From the NCBI GenBank assembly GCA_029067025.1, contig JAIEFH010000295.1:1-30166 (forward strand): a stretch of 30,166 bases of DNA, read 5' to 3'. Origin of the DNA: Oscillospiraceae bacterium (GTDB lineage Bacteria > Bacillota > Clostridia > Oscillospirales > Oscillospiraceae). Positions 23,766 through 30,166 of this stretch are shown piece after piece. The notes below the pieces were generated by a model. That model did not search any database and had not been told where the DNA came from. It saw nothing but the letters and a program-made list of their open reading frames with translations. Within the stretch, counting starts at the first letter, position 1; each line of letters opens with the position of its first letter. Made by a program: the position numbers and the translations under genes.

Positions 23766-23970
23766 TGATATTTGTGTCCGGCTGGCGCCGGCCGTACTCC
23801 CTCCTGACATACGTCCCACATCCCGCCATGGCATAGAAATCCAGAACCGTTCGGGGGAAGCGTAACGCTTTGCTGGTCGCAAAGCGCAACAGAAAAAATA
23901 GGACAAAAACAGAGTATTGCGGATGCGAGGTTCATCGCATCCCCGCAAAATTGACGCTCCATTTTGGGGC

Positions 23971-23998
23971 TTGAGTTCTGCCCCCAATACAGTATACT
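23971..23998 (+). promoter_or_regulatory. probable promoter of the PolC-like gene
   Basis: TTGAGT (23971-23976), 16 bases, TATACT (23993-23998), about 62 bases before the ATG at 24060. An inverted repeat TTGGGG/CCCCAA overlaps the -35 and spacer and could be an operator. Confidence 0.55.
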
Positions 23999-24059
23999 AT
24001 ATCATAAACAGAAGCGAATATTGCCATTTTAGTTTGTGAAAGCAAGAAAGGAAGCGCCT

Positions 24060-25046
24060 ATGGAAAAGCATTGTCGCAATGAGCAGATGGAACGGGAATT
24101 GCAAGAGAAAATCGACGCCTCGCTGGCGGCGCGCTATGGTGGGGCTGTCCCTGCCGACGTACAAGAGCGCGTCGCGGCGGAAATGCGGCACGTCATCGGC
24201 AACGGACACGGCACCCTGCTGGCTGCTGCTGCCAAGCTGGCGGAGTTCTCGACCGAGCGCGGCTATCCCGTGGGCATCCGTGGCCTGATCGGCAACCTGT
24301 ACGTCGCCTATCTGCTGGGCATTGCGGCCGTCGATCCCCTGAAGCTGGGCCTGCCCTGGGAGGGCTGCCTGGGGCGAAACGGGAACCGTATGCCGGTAAT
24401 CACCCTGAACATCGCTCCCGAGCTGCTGGAGGACATGACGGCGTACTTGGCGGAGATCCTTCCGTGGTACGACCCCGATGACGAGCAGCCGGCCATCAGG
24501 CTGTGCCCCCACCCGCTCATGGGCCTTGCTGGAGAAGCACGGCGGCAGGCCGGCACCCGCCCCCGGCATGAGGACATCTTTGACGAGGGCTTGGTTGCCA
24601 GGGCGTACCACGGGAACGTGTCCGGCGTACCCGTCTTGGGCGACCTGGATGGGTTCCAGGATTTCTCACGCGCGCTGGGGCCGAAAACCTTCCGGGATAT
24701 GGTCAAGATCGTTGGCTTGTGCCTTGCCTCGGAGATCCGTTTCCAGGCGGAGCGTCTCTCCGGCCAGCCGGATACGTTCGCCAACTTGATTGGGACACGC
24801 GAGGACGTTTACGACCTTTGCGTACAGCACGGAATCGACGAGGGCAACGCGTTTGCCATCATGCAGCAGGTGTGCCGGGGCAGTTCCGGCAGGCTGACAC
24901 AGGAATACAAGGACATGATCGGCAGGAACTCGGCGTTCTCCGGCCTGTTCCTGGACACGCTCGACAGCATCGGCTATCTGTACCCGCGCGGCCAGTGCGC
25001 CGACTATCTGTACTGGGCGCTGACGGTGCTGTGGTATCGGAAGTAA
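24060..25046 (+). CDS. stand-alone PolC-like protein lacking catalytic aspartates
   Basis: The 328-residue protein lines up with pieces of DNA polymerase III PolC (about 1,440 residues). Residues 45-90 (IGNGHGTLLAAAAKL, GYPVGIRGLIGNLYVAYLLGI) match the PolC GYLVGSRGSVGSS region. Residues 112-118 read PVITLNI where PolC has the catalytic PDIDLNF, so both metal-binding aspartates are gone. The following region with the third aspartate is cut out. Residues 189-231 (GVPVLGDLDGFQDF, TFRDMVKIVGL) match GIPEFGTRFV and TFSELVQISGL. Residues 240-328 (LIGTREDVYDL, AFAIMQQV, YLYPRGQCADYLYWALTVLWYRK) match the PolC fingers (IGCRDDIMVYL, AFKIME, YMFPKAHAAAY). It cannot be a polymerase; it may bind DNA or compete with host PolC for partners. 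AGAAAGGAAG precedes the ATG. Confidence 0.85.
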   Translation: MEKHCRNEQMERELQEKIDASLAARYGGAVPADVQERVAAEMRHVIGNGHGTLLAAAAKLAEFSTERGYPVGIRGLIGNLYVAYLLGIAAVDPLKLGLPWEGCLGRNGNRMPVITLNIAPELLEDMTAYLAEILPWYDPDDEQPAIRLCPHPLMGLAGEARRQAGTRPRHEDIFDEGLVARAYHGNVSGVPVLGDLDGFQDFSRALGPKTFRDMVKIVGLCLASEIRFQAERLSGQPDTFANLIGTREDVYDLCVQHGIDEGNAFAIMQQVCRGSSGRLTQEYKDMIGRNSAFSGLFLDTLDSIGYLYPRGQCADYLYWALTVLWYRK

Positions 25047-25077
25047 AGGCAAATCCATCGTAAAACGAATACGGAGC

Positions 25078-25117
25078 AAGAAGCGAGAGGTTCGCATTGT
25101 ACCTCTCGCTTCTTTCG
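25078..25117 (+). terminator. hairpin terminator or attenuator
   Basis: AAGAAGCGAGAGGT (25078-25091) pairs with ACCTCTCGCTTCTT (25101-25114) around a nine-base loop; only TTTC follows. It sits between the PolC-like gene and the next gene. Confidence 0.65.
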
Positions 25118-25149
25118 CGCCCAAAATCTAATAAAAGGAGGCTTTTACC

Positions 25150-25641
25150 ATGCGCTTCACCCGCTTCACGCTCACACAGGACGGCCATGCCATCGGCGAC
25201 TTCTCTGCCATGGAACTGGCCGTCGGCACGGCCAAGCAGCACGCCGCGGACACCGAAAAGCCCGTCACCGTCATGGCGCATACCGAAGGCGGCGGCTCTC
25301 AGGAGGCCATCTTCAACCCGGACGGCACTAACGACAAAATATGGAACATCGACAAGGGCCGGCCGCTGATCCCGTCCTTTGGGCAGGTCTATCTCAACCG
25401 GGGCGGCGGGGAATACCGCTGCATCAGCCGGACGCCGATGACCGGCACCACGTACTACAATGCGTCCGGTGGCTCCAGCAGCACCGCCGCCGTTTTCCAG
25501 AACGTCAAGAGCGGCTGGACGTTCACCGCCAAGGGCATCATCCAGTATATCGACGGAACCATCGAGTGGGACCACAGCAGCGACGGTCATTTTGCAGGCA
25601 AGAAGGAAGATCCCACATGGGCAGGACGGCGGCATGAATAG
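25150..25641 (+). CDS. unfamiliar 163-residue mobile-element protein
   Basis: AAAAGGAGG lies upstream of ATG 25150. The product is beta-rich and glycine-rich in the middle (GQVYLNRGGGEYRCI, NASGGSSSTAAVFQNVKSGWTFTAKG) and ends with IQYIDGTIEWDHSSDGHF. From memory, the pattern of an NRGGGEYRC strand followed by a SGWTF / DGTIEWD end is common in small proteins of clostridial integrative elements, but I know no function. It has no signal peptide or membrane segment. It lies between two other unfamiliar element genes. Confidence 0.8.
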   Translation: MRFTRFTLTQDGHAIGDFSAMELAVGTAKQHAADTEKPVTVMAHTEGGGSQEAIFNPDGTNDKIWNIDKGRPLIPSFGQVYLNRGGGEYRCISRTPMTGTTYYNASGGSSSTAAVFQNVKSGWTFTAKGIIQYIDGTIEWDHSSDGHFAGKKEDPTWAGRRHE

Positions 25642-25684
25642 GGCGTACTATGGAATCCACACCTGATCGAAGGAGGGCCGGAGC

Positions 25685-26191
25685 ATGAGCAAAAAATACA
25701 CGTTCCCCGTCCCCGGGTGCGGGCAATGCCCGCACCATCAAAGGATGGGCAGCACCCTTTGCGAAACCCGGTACTGCGCCGGGTTCAAGCGGAGGAAGCC
25801 GAAGCGGTTCCGCAAGTCCGACCCCGCGTCCAAAGCCCCCAAGTGGTGCCCCAGGCGTATCACCCCGCCCGTCTGCCGCGTACATGGCTTCAAGGACGAG
25901 CAGTCCGCGTACATGGATCTCCTGCAGCGGGCGGAGTACCACGCAGGCCAGCTGGAAACCGTCGCCCCGCTCTCTTCTCACTACGTCCCCAGGACGGAGA
26001 TCCCGCTGAGGATGACCGCGAAGCAGTTCTTCGATGCTACGCAGGAGGAGCCCTTGTTCCGCATCATGCCGAACGAGGTCTATGATGGGGAAATCATCGA
26101 GATTGACGACGGGCTGCAGCCCTACTATTTCTACATCCTCGACTATGCCACGGTGATCCCTCTGCCTTATTTCTGTTTTTCATCGTTGTAA
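25685..26191 (+). CDS. cysteine-rich, probably zinc-binding protein of unknown function
   Basis: A 168-residue protein with a cysteine-rich N-terminal half: GCGQCPHH (12-19), ETRYCAGFK, KWCPRR and PPVCRVHG, enough for one or two zinc sites. The basic stretch KRRKPKRFRKSD lies between them. The C-terminal half is acidic and aromatic (EVYDGEIIEIDDGLQPYYFYIL). It starts with GGAGG upstream and is 43 bases after the previous gene. A nucleic-acid-binding role is possible but not shown. It ends in a hydrophobic tail (LPYFCFSSL), perhaps a recent stop codon. Confidence 0.78.
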   Translation: MSKKYTFPVPGCGQCPHHQRMGSTLCETRYCAGFKRRKPKRFRKSDPASKAPKWCPRRITPPVCRVHGFKDEQSAYMDLLQRAEYHAGQLETVAPLSSHYVPRTEIPLRMTAKQFFDATQEEPLFRIMPNEVYDGEIIEIDDGLQPYYFYILDYATVIPLPYFCFSSL

Positions 26192-26212
26192 TCTACAAAC
26201 CAGGAGGATTTC

Positions 26213-26473
26213 ATGCGCAAGCTGACAAAACGCGACATTGAGAACATCATCGGGAGTACTGTCAAGGGATACTGCGTCGAGGCGGCGCGGATCAAGGGCG
26301 GACCGTTCATCGACAGCGACCATTACGGCTTCATCCTGGGCCGAAACGCCCAAGGCCACTACGTTACATGGCACTTCCATCTGCTGGACGACGAATCTGT
26401 CTCGGTGTACTGGGGCCACTACTTCATGGAGGACCGGGACGCCGCCGTCCGGGACTTCGATGCTCGGGGTTAG
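26213..26473 (+). CDS. unfamiliar 86-residue protein
   Basis: CAGGAGG lies upstream of ATG 26213. The product (MRKLTKRDIENIIGSTVKGY) has a basic helical start and then strands (YGFILGRNAQGHYVTWHFHLL, ESVSVYWGHYF). There is no known motif. It ends one base before the ATG of the primase-like gene, so the two are translationally coupled and probably act together. Confidence 0.75.
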   Translation: MRKLTKRDIENIIGSTVKGYCVEAARIKGGPFIDSDHYGFILGRNAQGHYVTWHFHLLDDESVSVYWGHYFMEDRDAAVRDFDARG

Positions 26474-26474
26474 G

Positions 26475-27389
26475 ATGCGCCAGACCGGATCGCCACCCAG
26501 GCGCTTTACGGACACTGAAATAGAAGCCGCTAACGACACGGATCTGCCGGAGCTGCTGTCCTCCCTGGGCTACCATGTCAAACGCGTCGGCCGCTACTAC
26601 ACTACCAGGGAAATGGACAGCCTGCGTATCAAAGACCGGCGCAGCTGGTGGCGCTACTCGGAATCCATCGGCGGCGATGCCATCGCCTTCGTCCAGCATT
26701 TCGAGGGCAAGACCTTCCAGGAGGCGGTGGACTTCCTGCTGGCCTGGAATGGCCGGAGCCGTGACCCTCCCGATTTCCCACCCATACAGAAAACGAGGCC
26801 GCCTCCCCCACGGGAGCGGCCTCCCTTCATGCTCCCGCCACCGAATGACGACAACGAGTGCGTCCGCGCCTACCTGCGCGGGCGGGGCATCGGCCCCGGC
26901 GTCATCGACGGCTTCATCCGCGCCGGGCTGCTCTATGAGGACGGGGAACACCATAACTGCGTATTTGTAGGCTACAGGGCCGGAAAAGCGGTTTTCGCCG
27001 CCAAGCGGGGGACGTGGGGGACGTTTCGGGGCGACGCGGCCGGCAGCGACAAGCGGATCGCGTTCCGTCTGCCCTGCGACCCCGGGCAGGATGATGTCCA
27101 TGTATTTGAAGCCCCCATTGACTTGATGTCCTTCTGCACCCTGTACCCCAATATCACCAGCAACGCCGTGGCCCTCTGCGGCCTGTACGACGGCCCCCTG
27201 GAAACATATCTGGGCGAAAATCCGCACATCAGGCGGATCGTCCTCTGCCTGGACGCCGATAAACGGGGGTGCGAGGCCGCAGGGAGGCTCGGTACAAAAT
27301 ACCGGGCGCTCGGTTACAACGTGGAAACCTGCACCCCGCCGTCCGGGAAGGATTGGAACGAATATCTCAAAATCAAGGCACAGCCGTGA
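26475..27389 (+). CDS. primase-like protein: DUF3991 and TOPRIM domains
   Basis: The 304-residue protein (ATG 26475, one base after the previous stop; the frame opens earlier without a site) has three parts. The N-terminal region, about 15-90, resembles a primase CHC2-type domain (LSSLGYHVKRVGRYYT, WWRYSESIGGDAIAFVQ, FQEAVDFLLAW) but without zinc cysteines. A proline-rich linker follows. The middle is DUF3991-like (YLRGRGIGPGVIDGFI, CVFVGYRAGKAVFAAKR). The C-terminal part is a TOPRIM domain: HVFEAPIDLMSF carries the catalytic Glu and IVLCLDADKRGCEAA the DxD. Such proteins on conjugative elements are thought to prime or process transferred DNA. It is shorter than typical mobilisation primases. 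Confidence 0.88.
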   Translation: MRQTGSPPRRFTDTEIEAANDTDLPELLSSLGYHVKRVGRYYTTREMDSLRIKDRRSWWRYSESIGGDAIAFVQHFEGKTFQEAVDFLLAWNGRSRDPPDFPPIQKTRPPPPRERPPFMLPPPNDDNECVRAYLRGRGIGPGVIDGFIRAGLLYEDGEHHNCVFVGYRAGKAVFAAKRGTWGTFRGDAAGSDKRIAFRLPCDPGQDDVHVFEAPIDLMSFCTLYPNITSNAVALCGLYDGPLETYLGENPHIRRIVLCLDADKRGCEAAGRLGTKYRALGYNVETCTPPSGKDWNEYLKIKAQP

Positions 27390-27460
27390 GCAATGAGGGC
27401 TAAAGGCACCTGTGTTTCATTTCCCGTTGGTGTCTTGAAGCGCAGCAGGAAGGAATGGTC

Positions 27461-27952
27461 ATGACTATGAAAAAGCCGGAAGAAAAGCTCCATCTGGTAA
27501 TGGACGAATCCGACGCGCCGTACAGCAGCGAAGAATACACCCCGACACTGGAAGATAAGCTGATTCTTGTCCGTCTTGCCAAAAAATACGGGCTGGAGTT
27601 TGAGCCTGGCAGTGAGTTCGACAAGCTCTCGCGGGCCATGGACAATCCCGGAAATAGACTTATGCCCCAGTTCAAACTGCCGGAGAAGTGCTTCGCCGCC
27701 CTGGAGGCCACCGGCGAGACCATCATCATACATCGGGGCGTCATGGGCTACACGCCCACGGGGCAGTACCCGGAGGGCATGAGCGGCCAGGAGGGTGCCG
27801 ACGCGCTCAACGAGCAGATCGGCGTCACCAAGGCCCAGGCTGCCGCAATGCTGTTCGGCTCCATGTTCGGCTGGGCGTGTCCTGGCGCCGACCCCGCCAA
27901 CTACGATGAGCAGGGCCAGCCGGTCAAGCGGAAGGAAGATCCTCATGGATAA
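27461..27952 (+). CDS. unfamiliar 163-residue mobile-element protein
   Basis: AGGAAGG at 27448-27454 suits the ATG at 27461 better than the one directly after the site (27455). The product is soluble: TLEDKLILVRLAKKYGLEFE, then FKLPEKCFAALEATGETIII, then NEQIGVTKAQAAAMLFGSMFGW near the end. I have the impression that the last block is shared by many element proteins, but I know no function. Its end overlaps the next start by eight bases, so the two are coupled. Confidence 0.78.
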   Translation: MTMKKPEEKLHLVMDESDAPYSSEEYTPTLEDKLILVRLAKKYGLEFEPGSEFDKLSRAMDNPGNRLMPQFKLPEKCFAALEATGETIIIHRGVMGYTPTGQYPEGMSGQEGADALNEQIGVTKAQAAAMLFGSMFGWACPGADPANYDEQGQPVKRKEDPHG

Positions 27953-28919
27953 GCTGACGCAGGCGGTCTCCGACATCATGGACACGCTGCCGGGCTATTA
28001 CCGCCAGAAGGACGGCACGTTCTCTTACGAAATCTACGCCGACTACCGGGACGAGATGGACAACAAGACAGCCATCAGCATCTTGCAGTCCGACGACCCT
28101 ATGTGCGCGTTCTGGGAGCAGATGGACGAATGGTATCAGGAGTACATCTGGACGCTGGAGGACGAGCTGGAGGCAGAAGTCCGCGGTAGACTGACCGCCG
28201 ATGACGGCCCCTACCCAGAGGGCCTCTCCGACGAGCATGACGCCATGCTGCGCGATGTGCTCCTGGAGCTGGTCTGCTTCGAGCTGCCGGAGGGCCACTT
28301 CATGAAGCAGGAATTCCATGTGAATATCATGGTGGACACTGGGGACGGCAATTACGACTACACCCTCAACAGCGCTTACCCCTGCTGGTACGGCTCCTAT
28401 GGCGATCCCATCGACCCCAAGGCCGGTATCGCGTGGCTGGCTAAGACCCAGGGCTACACCAAAGGCCGGCTGAAGAAGGCCCTCCAGAAAGGCGACATGG
28501 CCGATCCCCATAGCTTCCTGGAATCCATGCGGGTAGAGCTGGCAAACCTGCCCTCGACTATGTCCACGGTGACGTTCCTGGTGGAGCTGACCCTGGCGCA
28601 GTTGATCGAGCTGAACCGGCTTGTCCGCCTCCAGGACAGGAACGGACACTGCTACGACAACAGCATGAACCCAGACTGTGGGTACATCATCATCGACAAG
28701 GGCACCGAAACCGGGCTGTACGACCCATGGAGCGGCGGCGGGAGCTGCTTCGAGATACAGCTGGATCGCGACGTGAAGCTGCCCGTCAAGTACATCCGCT
28801 CCGCCCTGCCGGACGGCGGCGACGGCTATTCCGTCGGCTCCGTCTACGGGATGTGCGGCTCGGCTTGGAAGCGCGGCGGCATCAAGAGCATCCATGCGCC
28901 AGCGGAGCTGACAGCATGA
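27945..28919 (+). CDS. unfamiliar 324-residue mobile-element protein
   Basis: ATG 27945 follows GGAAGGAAG; the frame opens 150 bases earlier inside the previous gene without a site. The product is acidic: an N-terminal helical part (WEQMDEWYQEYIWTLEDELEAEV), a middle with NIMVDTGDGNYDYTLN, and a C-terminal part rich in Gly/Asp (IIIDKGTETGLYDPWSGGGS, KYIRSALPDGGDGYSVGSVYG). No catalytic motif is visible. High acidity would be compatible with DNA mimicry such as anti-restriction, but that is a guess. Its stop overlaps the start of a 20-codon frame (ATGA). Confidence 0.8.
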   Translation: MDKLTQAVSDIMDTLPGYYRQKDGTFSYEIYADYRDEMDNKTAISILQSDDPMCAFWEQMDEWYQEYIWTLEDELEAEVRGRLTADDGPYPEGLSDEHDAMLRDVLLELVCFELPEGHFMKQEFHVNIMVDTGDGNYDYTLNSAYPCWYGSYGDPIDPKAGIAWLAKTQGYTKGRLKKALQKGDMADPHSFLESMRVELANLPSTMSTVTFLVELTLAQLIELNRLVRLQDRNGHCYDNSMNPDCGYIIIDKGTETGLYDPWSGGGSCFEIQLDRDVKLPVKYIRSALPDGGDGYSVGSVYGMCGSAWKRGGIKSIHAPAELTA

Positions 28920-28978
28920 TTTACGGAACAACCCAACCCGCCCCGGAGGTCACGAGGGCAAAAGGAGGACGACGATGA
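28916..28978 (+). CDS. 20-residue coupling peptide frame
   Basis: A 20-codon frame starts in an ATGA overlap with the previous stop and ends in an ATGA overlap with the next start (28975). Its last codons (AKGGRR) contain the AAAGGAGG ribosome site of the next gene. It may simply keep ribosomes moving from one gene to the next. There is no homology that I know. Confidence 0.4.
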   Translation: MIYGTTQPAPEVTRAKGGRR

Positions 28979-29208
28979 ATAAGGCACGCAGGGATAGTAT
29001 CCGGCACCTTGCCAGCCAGCTGGAGGCACTGAGATCCGAGCTGGAGGACATCCAGAATGAGGAGGAGGAGTACCGGGACAACATCCCCGAGAACCTCCAG
29101 GGCTCCGAGCGGTATGAAAAGGCCGACGAAGCCTGCGATACCCTCAGCGAGGCGGTGGAAGGCTTGGAGGACATCATCACCAGCCTGAGCGAACTGGCGG
29201 AGGGGTAG
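28975..29208 (+). CDS. small coiled-coil protein
   Basis: A 77-residue, very acidic, helical protein: SIRHLASQLEALRSELEDI, QNEEEEYRDNIPENLQG, ACDTLSEAVEGLEDIITSL. Heptad-like spacing of Leu and Ile over most of the length suggests a two-helix coiled coil broken at the NIPENLQG turn. AAAGGAGG lies upstream. Small proteins of this shape appear near the large ArdC-like/helicase gene in clostridial integrative elements (from memory), as here. Its stop codon is part of the first stem of repeat R3. Confidence 0.78.
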   Translation: MNKARRDSIRHLASQLEALRSELEDIQNEEEEYRDNIPENLQGSERYEKADEACDTLSEAVEGLEDIITSLSELAEG

Positions 29209-29262
29209 AGCCGCCGCGCGGCTCCAAGGGTGGTTATAGATTCTCAGTTTTAACAGAAGGGA
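29208..29262 (+). repeat. short third copy (R3) of the intergenic repeat, second hairpin only
   Basis: GAGCCGC CGC GCGGCTC (29208-29224) followed by CCAAGGG, TTATAGA, TTTTAACAGAAGGGAG matches the second half of R2 (AGCCGC hairpin, CCAATCGGG, TTGTAGAG, TTTTTACGATAGAAGGAGG). As in R2, the match ends at the ribosome site of the next gene. Confidence 0.5.
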
Positions 29263-29272
29263 GTGCCGCAGG

Positions 29273-30151
29273 ATGGCAGCGAAAGCCGATGCCTACCGCC
29301 AGATGGCGGATCACGCCACGGAGAACCTGACTGCCCAGGTCATGGATTGGGCCAAATTCCTGCTCATGGCGGGCAAATTCTACAAGTATGGATTTCTGGA
29401 TCAGGTCATGATCCATACCCAGCGCCCCAACGCCACCGCCTGCGCCGAGTTCGACCTCTGGACCCAGCGTATGAACCGCCGCATCCGGCGCGGCTCCAAA
29501 GGGATCGCCCTGCTCCGTTACCGCGATGGCCGGGTATTCCTGCGGTATGTGTTCGACGTCGCCGACACGGAGCGCCAAGAGCACAGCCGCGACCCGGTGT
29601 CCTGGCGATACCGGGCAGAATATCAGAATGCTGTCACCTTCCGGCTGGCCGAGAGCTTCGGCGTACCCGGCAGCGAGGGTCTGGACAAGCAGCTGGTCAC
29701 CCTGGCCGTCCATTTTGCGGACGATCATTGGCATGACTTCAAAGACCGTATCATGGTGTCGGTCCACGACAGCCTCCTTGACGAACTGGACGAGGACAGC
29801 GTCGCCCTTCGCTTCCGCAATGCCGTCACGGTCAGCCTGTCCTTCCTGCTCCTGGCCCGCTGCGGCTTCGACCTGGACAGCTACTTCACCCCGGAGGACT
29901 TCACCTGCATCGGCGAGTTCAACACCCGCGATACCGTCCTGGCCCTGGGCAACGCCGTCAGCGAAAGCGCCGGCGTGATCCTGCGGCAGGTCGAGTACGC
30001 CATCAAGCGGTACATACGCAATCCAAAGAAAGGGCAAATCCCTGAGAACACGGCGGCGGGCGATGAAAAGCCCGCCACCCCCTATATTTACGCCCCCAAA
30101 AAAGACTATCTCTTAAAAACATATACGCGCCCACGCCCCCAGTCAAGCTAG
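29273..30151 (+). CDS. N-terminal piece of a giant ArdC-like/helicase mobile-element protein (truncated)
   Basis: The 292-residue protein matches, from memory, the first part of the very large (2,000+ residue) ArdC-like / methylase-helicase proteins of clostridial integrative elements. Landmarks are FLLMAGKFYKYGFLDQVMIH, QRPNATACAEFDLW, RRGSKGIALLRYRDG, LRYVFDVADTE, and the later blocks VALRFRNAVTVSLSFLL and ALGNAVSESAGVILRQVEYAI. After residue 250 the sequence leaves the family (NPKKGQIPENTAAGDEK) and stops, so the helicase and methylase parts are missing. The kept part resembles the ArdC N-terminal, single-strand-DNA-binding domain. AAGGGAG precedes the ATG. Whether the remainder follows beyond the window in another frame cannot be seen. 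Confidence 0.82.
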   Translation: MAAKADAYRQMADHATENLTAQVMDWAKFLLMAGKFYKYGFLDQVMIHTQRPNATACAEFDLWTQRMNRRIRRGSKGIALLRYRDGRVFLRYVFDVADTERQEHSRDPVSWRYRAEYQNAVTFRLAESFGVPGSEGLDKQLVTLAVHFADDHWHDFKDRIMVSVHDSLLDELDEDSVALRFRNAVTVSLSFLLLARCGFDLDSYFTPEDFTCIGEFNTRDTVLALGNAVSESAGVILRQVEYAIKRYIRNPKKGQIPENTAAGDEKPATPYIYAPKKDYLLKTYTRPRPQSS

Positions 30152-30166
30152 TGGATAGCGGATAAA

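Noticed and set aside
23403..23987. Two overlapping minus-strand frames of 160-194 codons in the hairpin-rich region.
   Set aside because: No ribosome site, low-complexity composition, many Cys/Arg/Pro, and they cross several strong hairpins; they look like chance open frames in GC-rich DNA.
24036..24059. GTG start eight codons earlier for the PolC-like gene.
   Set aside because: The ribosome site AGAAAGGAAG lies inside that extension and points to the ATG at 24060.

Overview
The window looks like a chromosome segment from a gut-type Clostridia bacterium (Oscillospiraceae-like is my best guess). The reasons are AGGAGG-type ribosome binding sites, GTG and TTG starts, a PolC-type polymerase relative, a sigma/anti-sigma pair with a DUF4367-like sensor tail, and integrative-element genes of a kind common in that group. 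Nothing here fixes the species. It has two halves with a scrambled junction at about 17.2-18.2 kb.

Left half (1-17.1 kb, all minus strand, read right to left). An XRE-type repressor is followed by an ECF sigma factor, a membrane anti-sigma protein and a small secreted protein. A very strong bidirectional terminator (14716-14768) follows. Then comes a long operon: secreted/membrane VWA protein with a cytoplasmic FHA-like tail; a 727-residue protein that looks like a contractile-sheath (TssC-like) subunit; two paralogous 142-residue Hcp/tail-tube-like proteins; hairpins and a terminator; a J-domain protein; a multi-pass membrane protein of low GC; a membrane FHA protein; a zinc-ribbon FHA protein; an active PP2C phosphatase; a membrane-anchored dead PP2C with TPR-like repeats; two large unfamiliar proteins (possibly baseplate-like); and an Hsp70-fold ATPase with an unusual 220-residue N-terminal extension that runs off the left edge. 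Together this suggests a chaperone- and phosphorylation-controlled, membrane-tethered contractile-type apparatus. A 40-base promoter element occurs twice with identical spacing, once before the VWA gene and once between the sigma and anti-sigma genes. This ties the operon to the ECF sigma factor.

Junction (17.2-18.2 kb). There is an in-frame fusion of a response-regulator receiver remnant to a tyrosine-recombinase C-terminus, a terminator, an attachment-site-like hairpin, a structured repeat, a canonical promoter and an attenuator-like hairpin.

Right half (18.2-30.15 kb, almost all plus strand, GC-rich). This is a decayed integrative/conjugative or plasmid-like element. It carries a PPP-family phosphatase, a ClpX-like AAA+ ATPase that lacks the zinc domain but keeps the IGF ClpP-docking loop, SSB, a small stand-alone PolC relative that has lost its catalytic aspartates, a DUF3991/TOPRIM primase-like protein, several unfamiliar small proteins, and the N-terminal piece of a giant ArdC-like/helicase protein. 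A two-hairpin repeat occurs between its genes (two long copies and one short). A 1.9 kb stretch without convincing genes (22.13-24.06 kb) holds an AT-rich part and a hairpin-rich part that could be an origin or a structured RNA.
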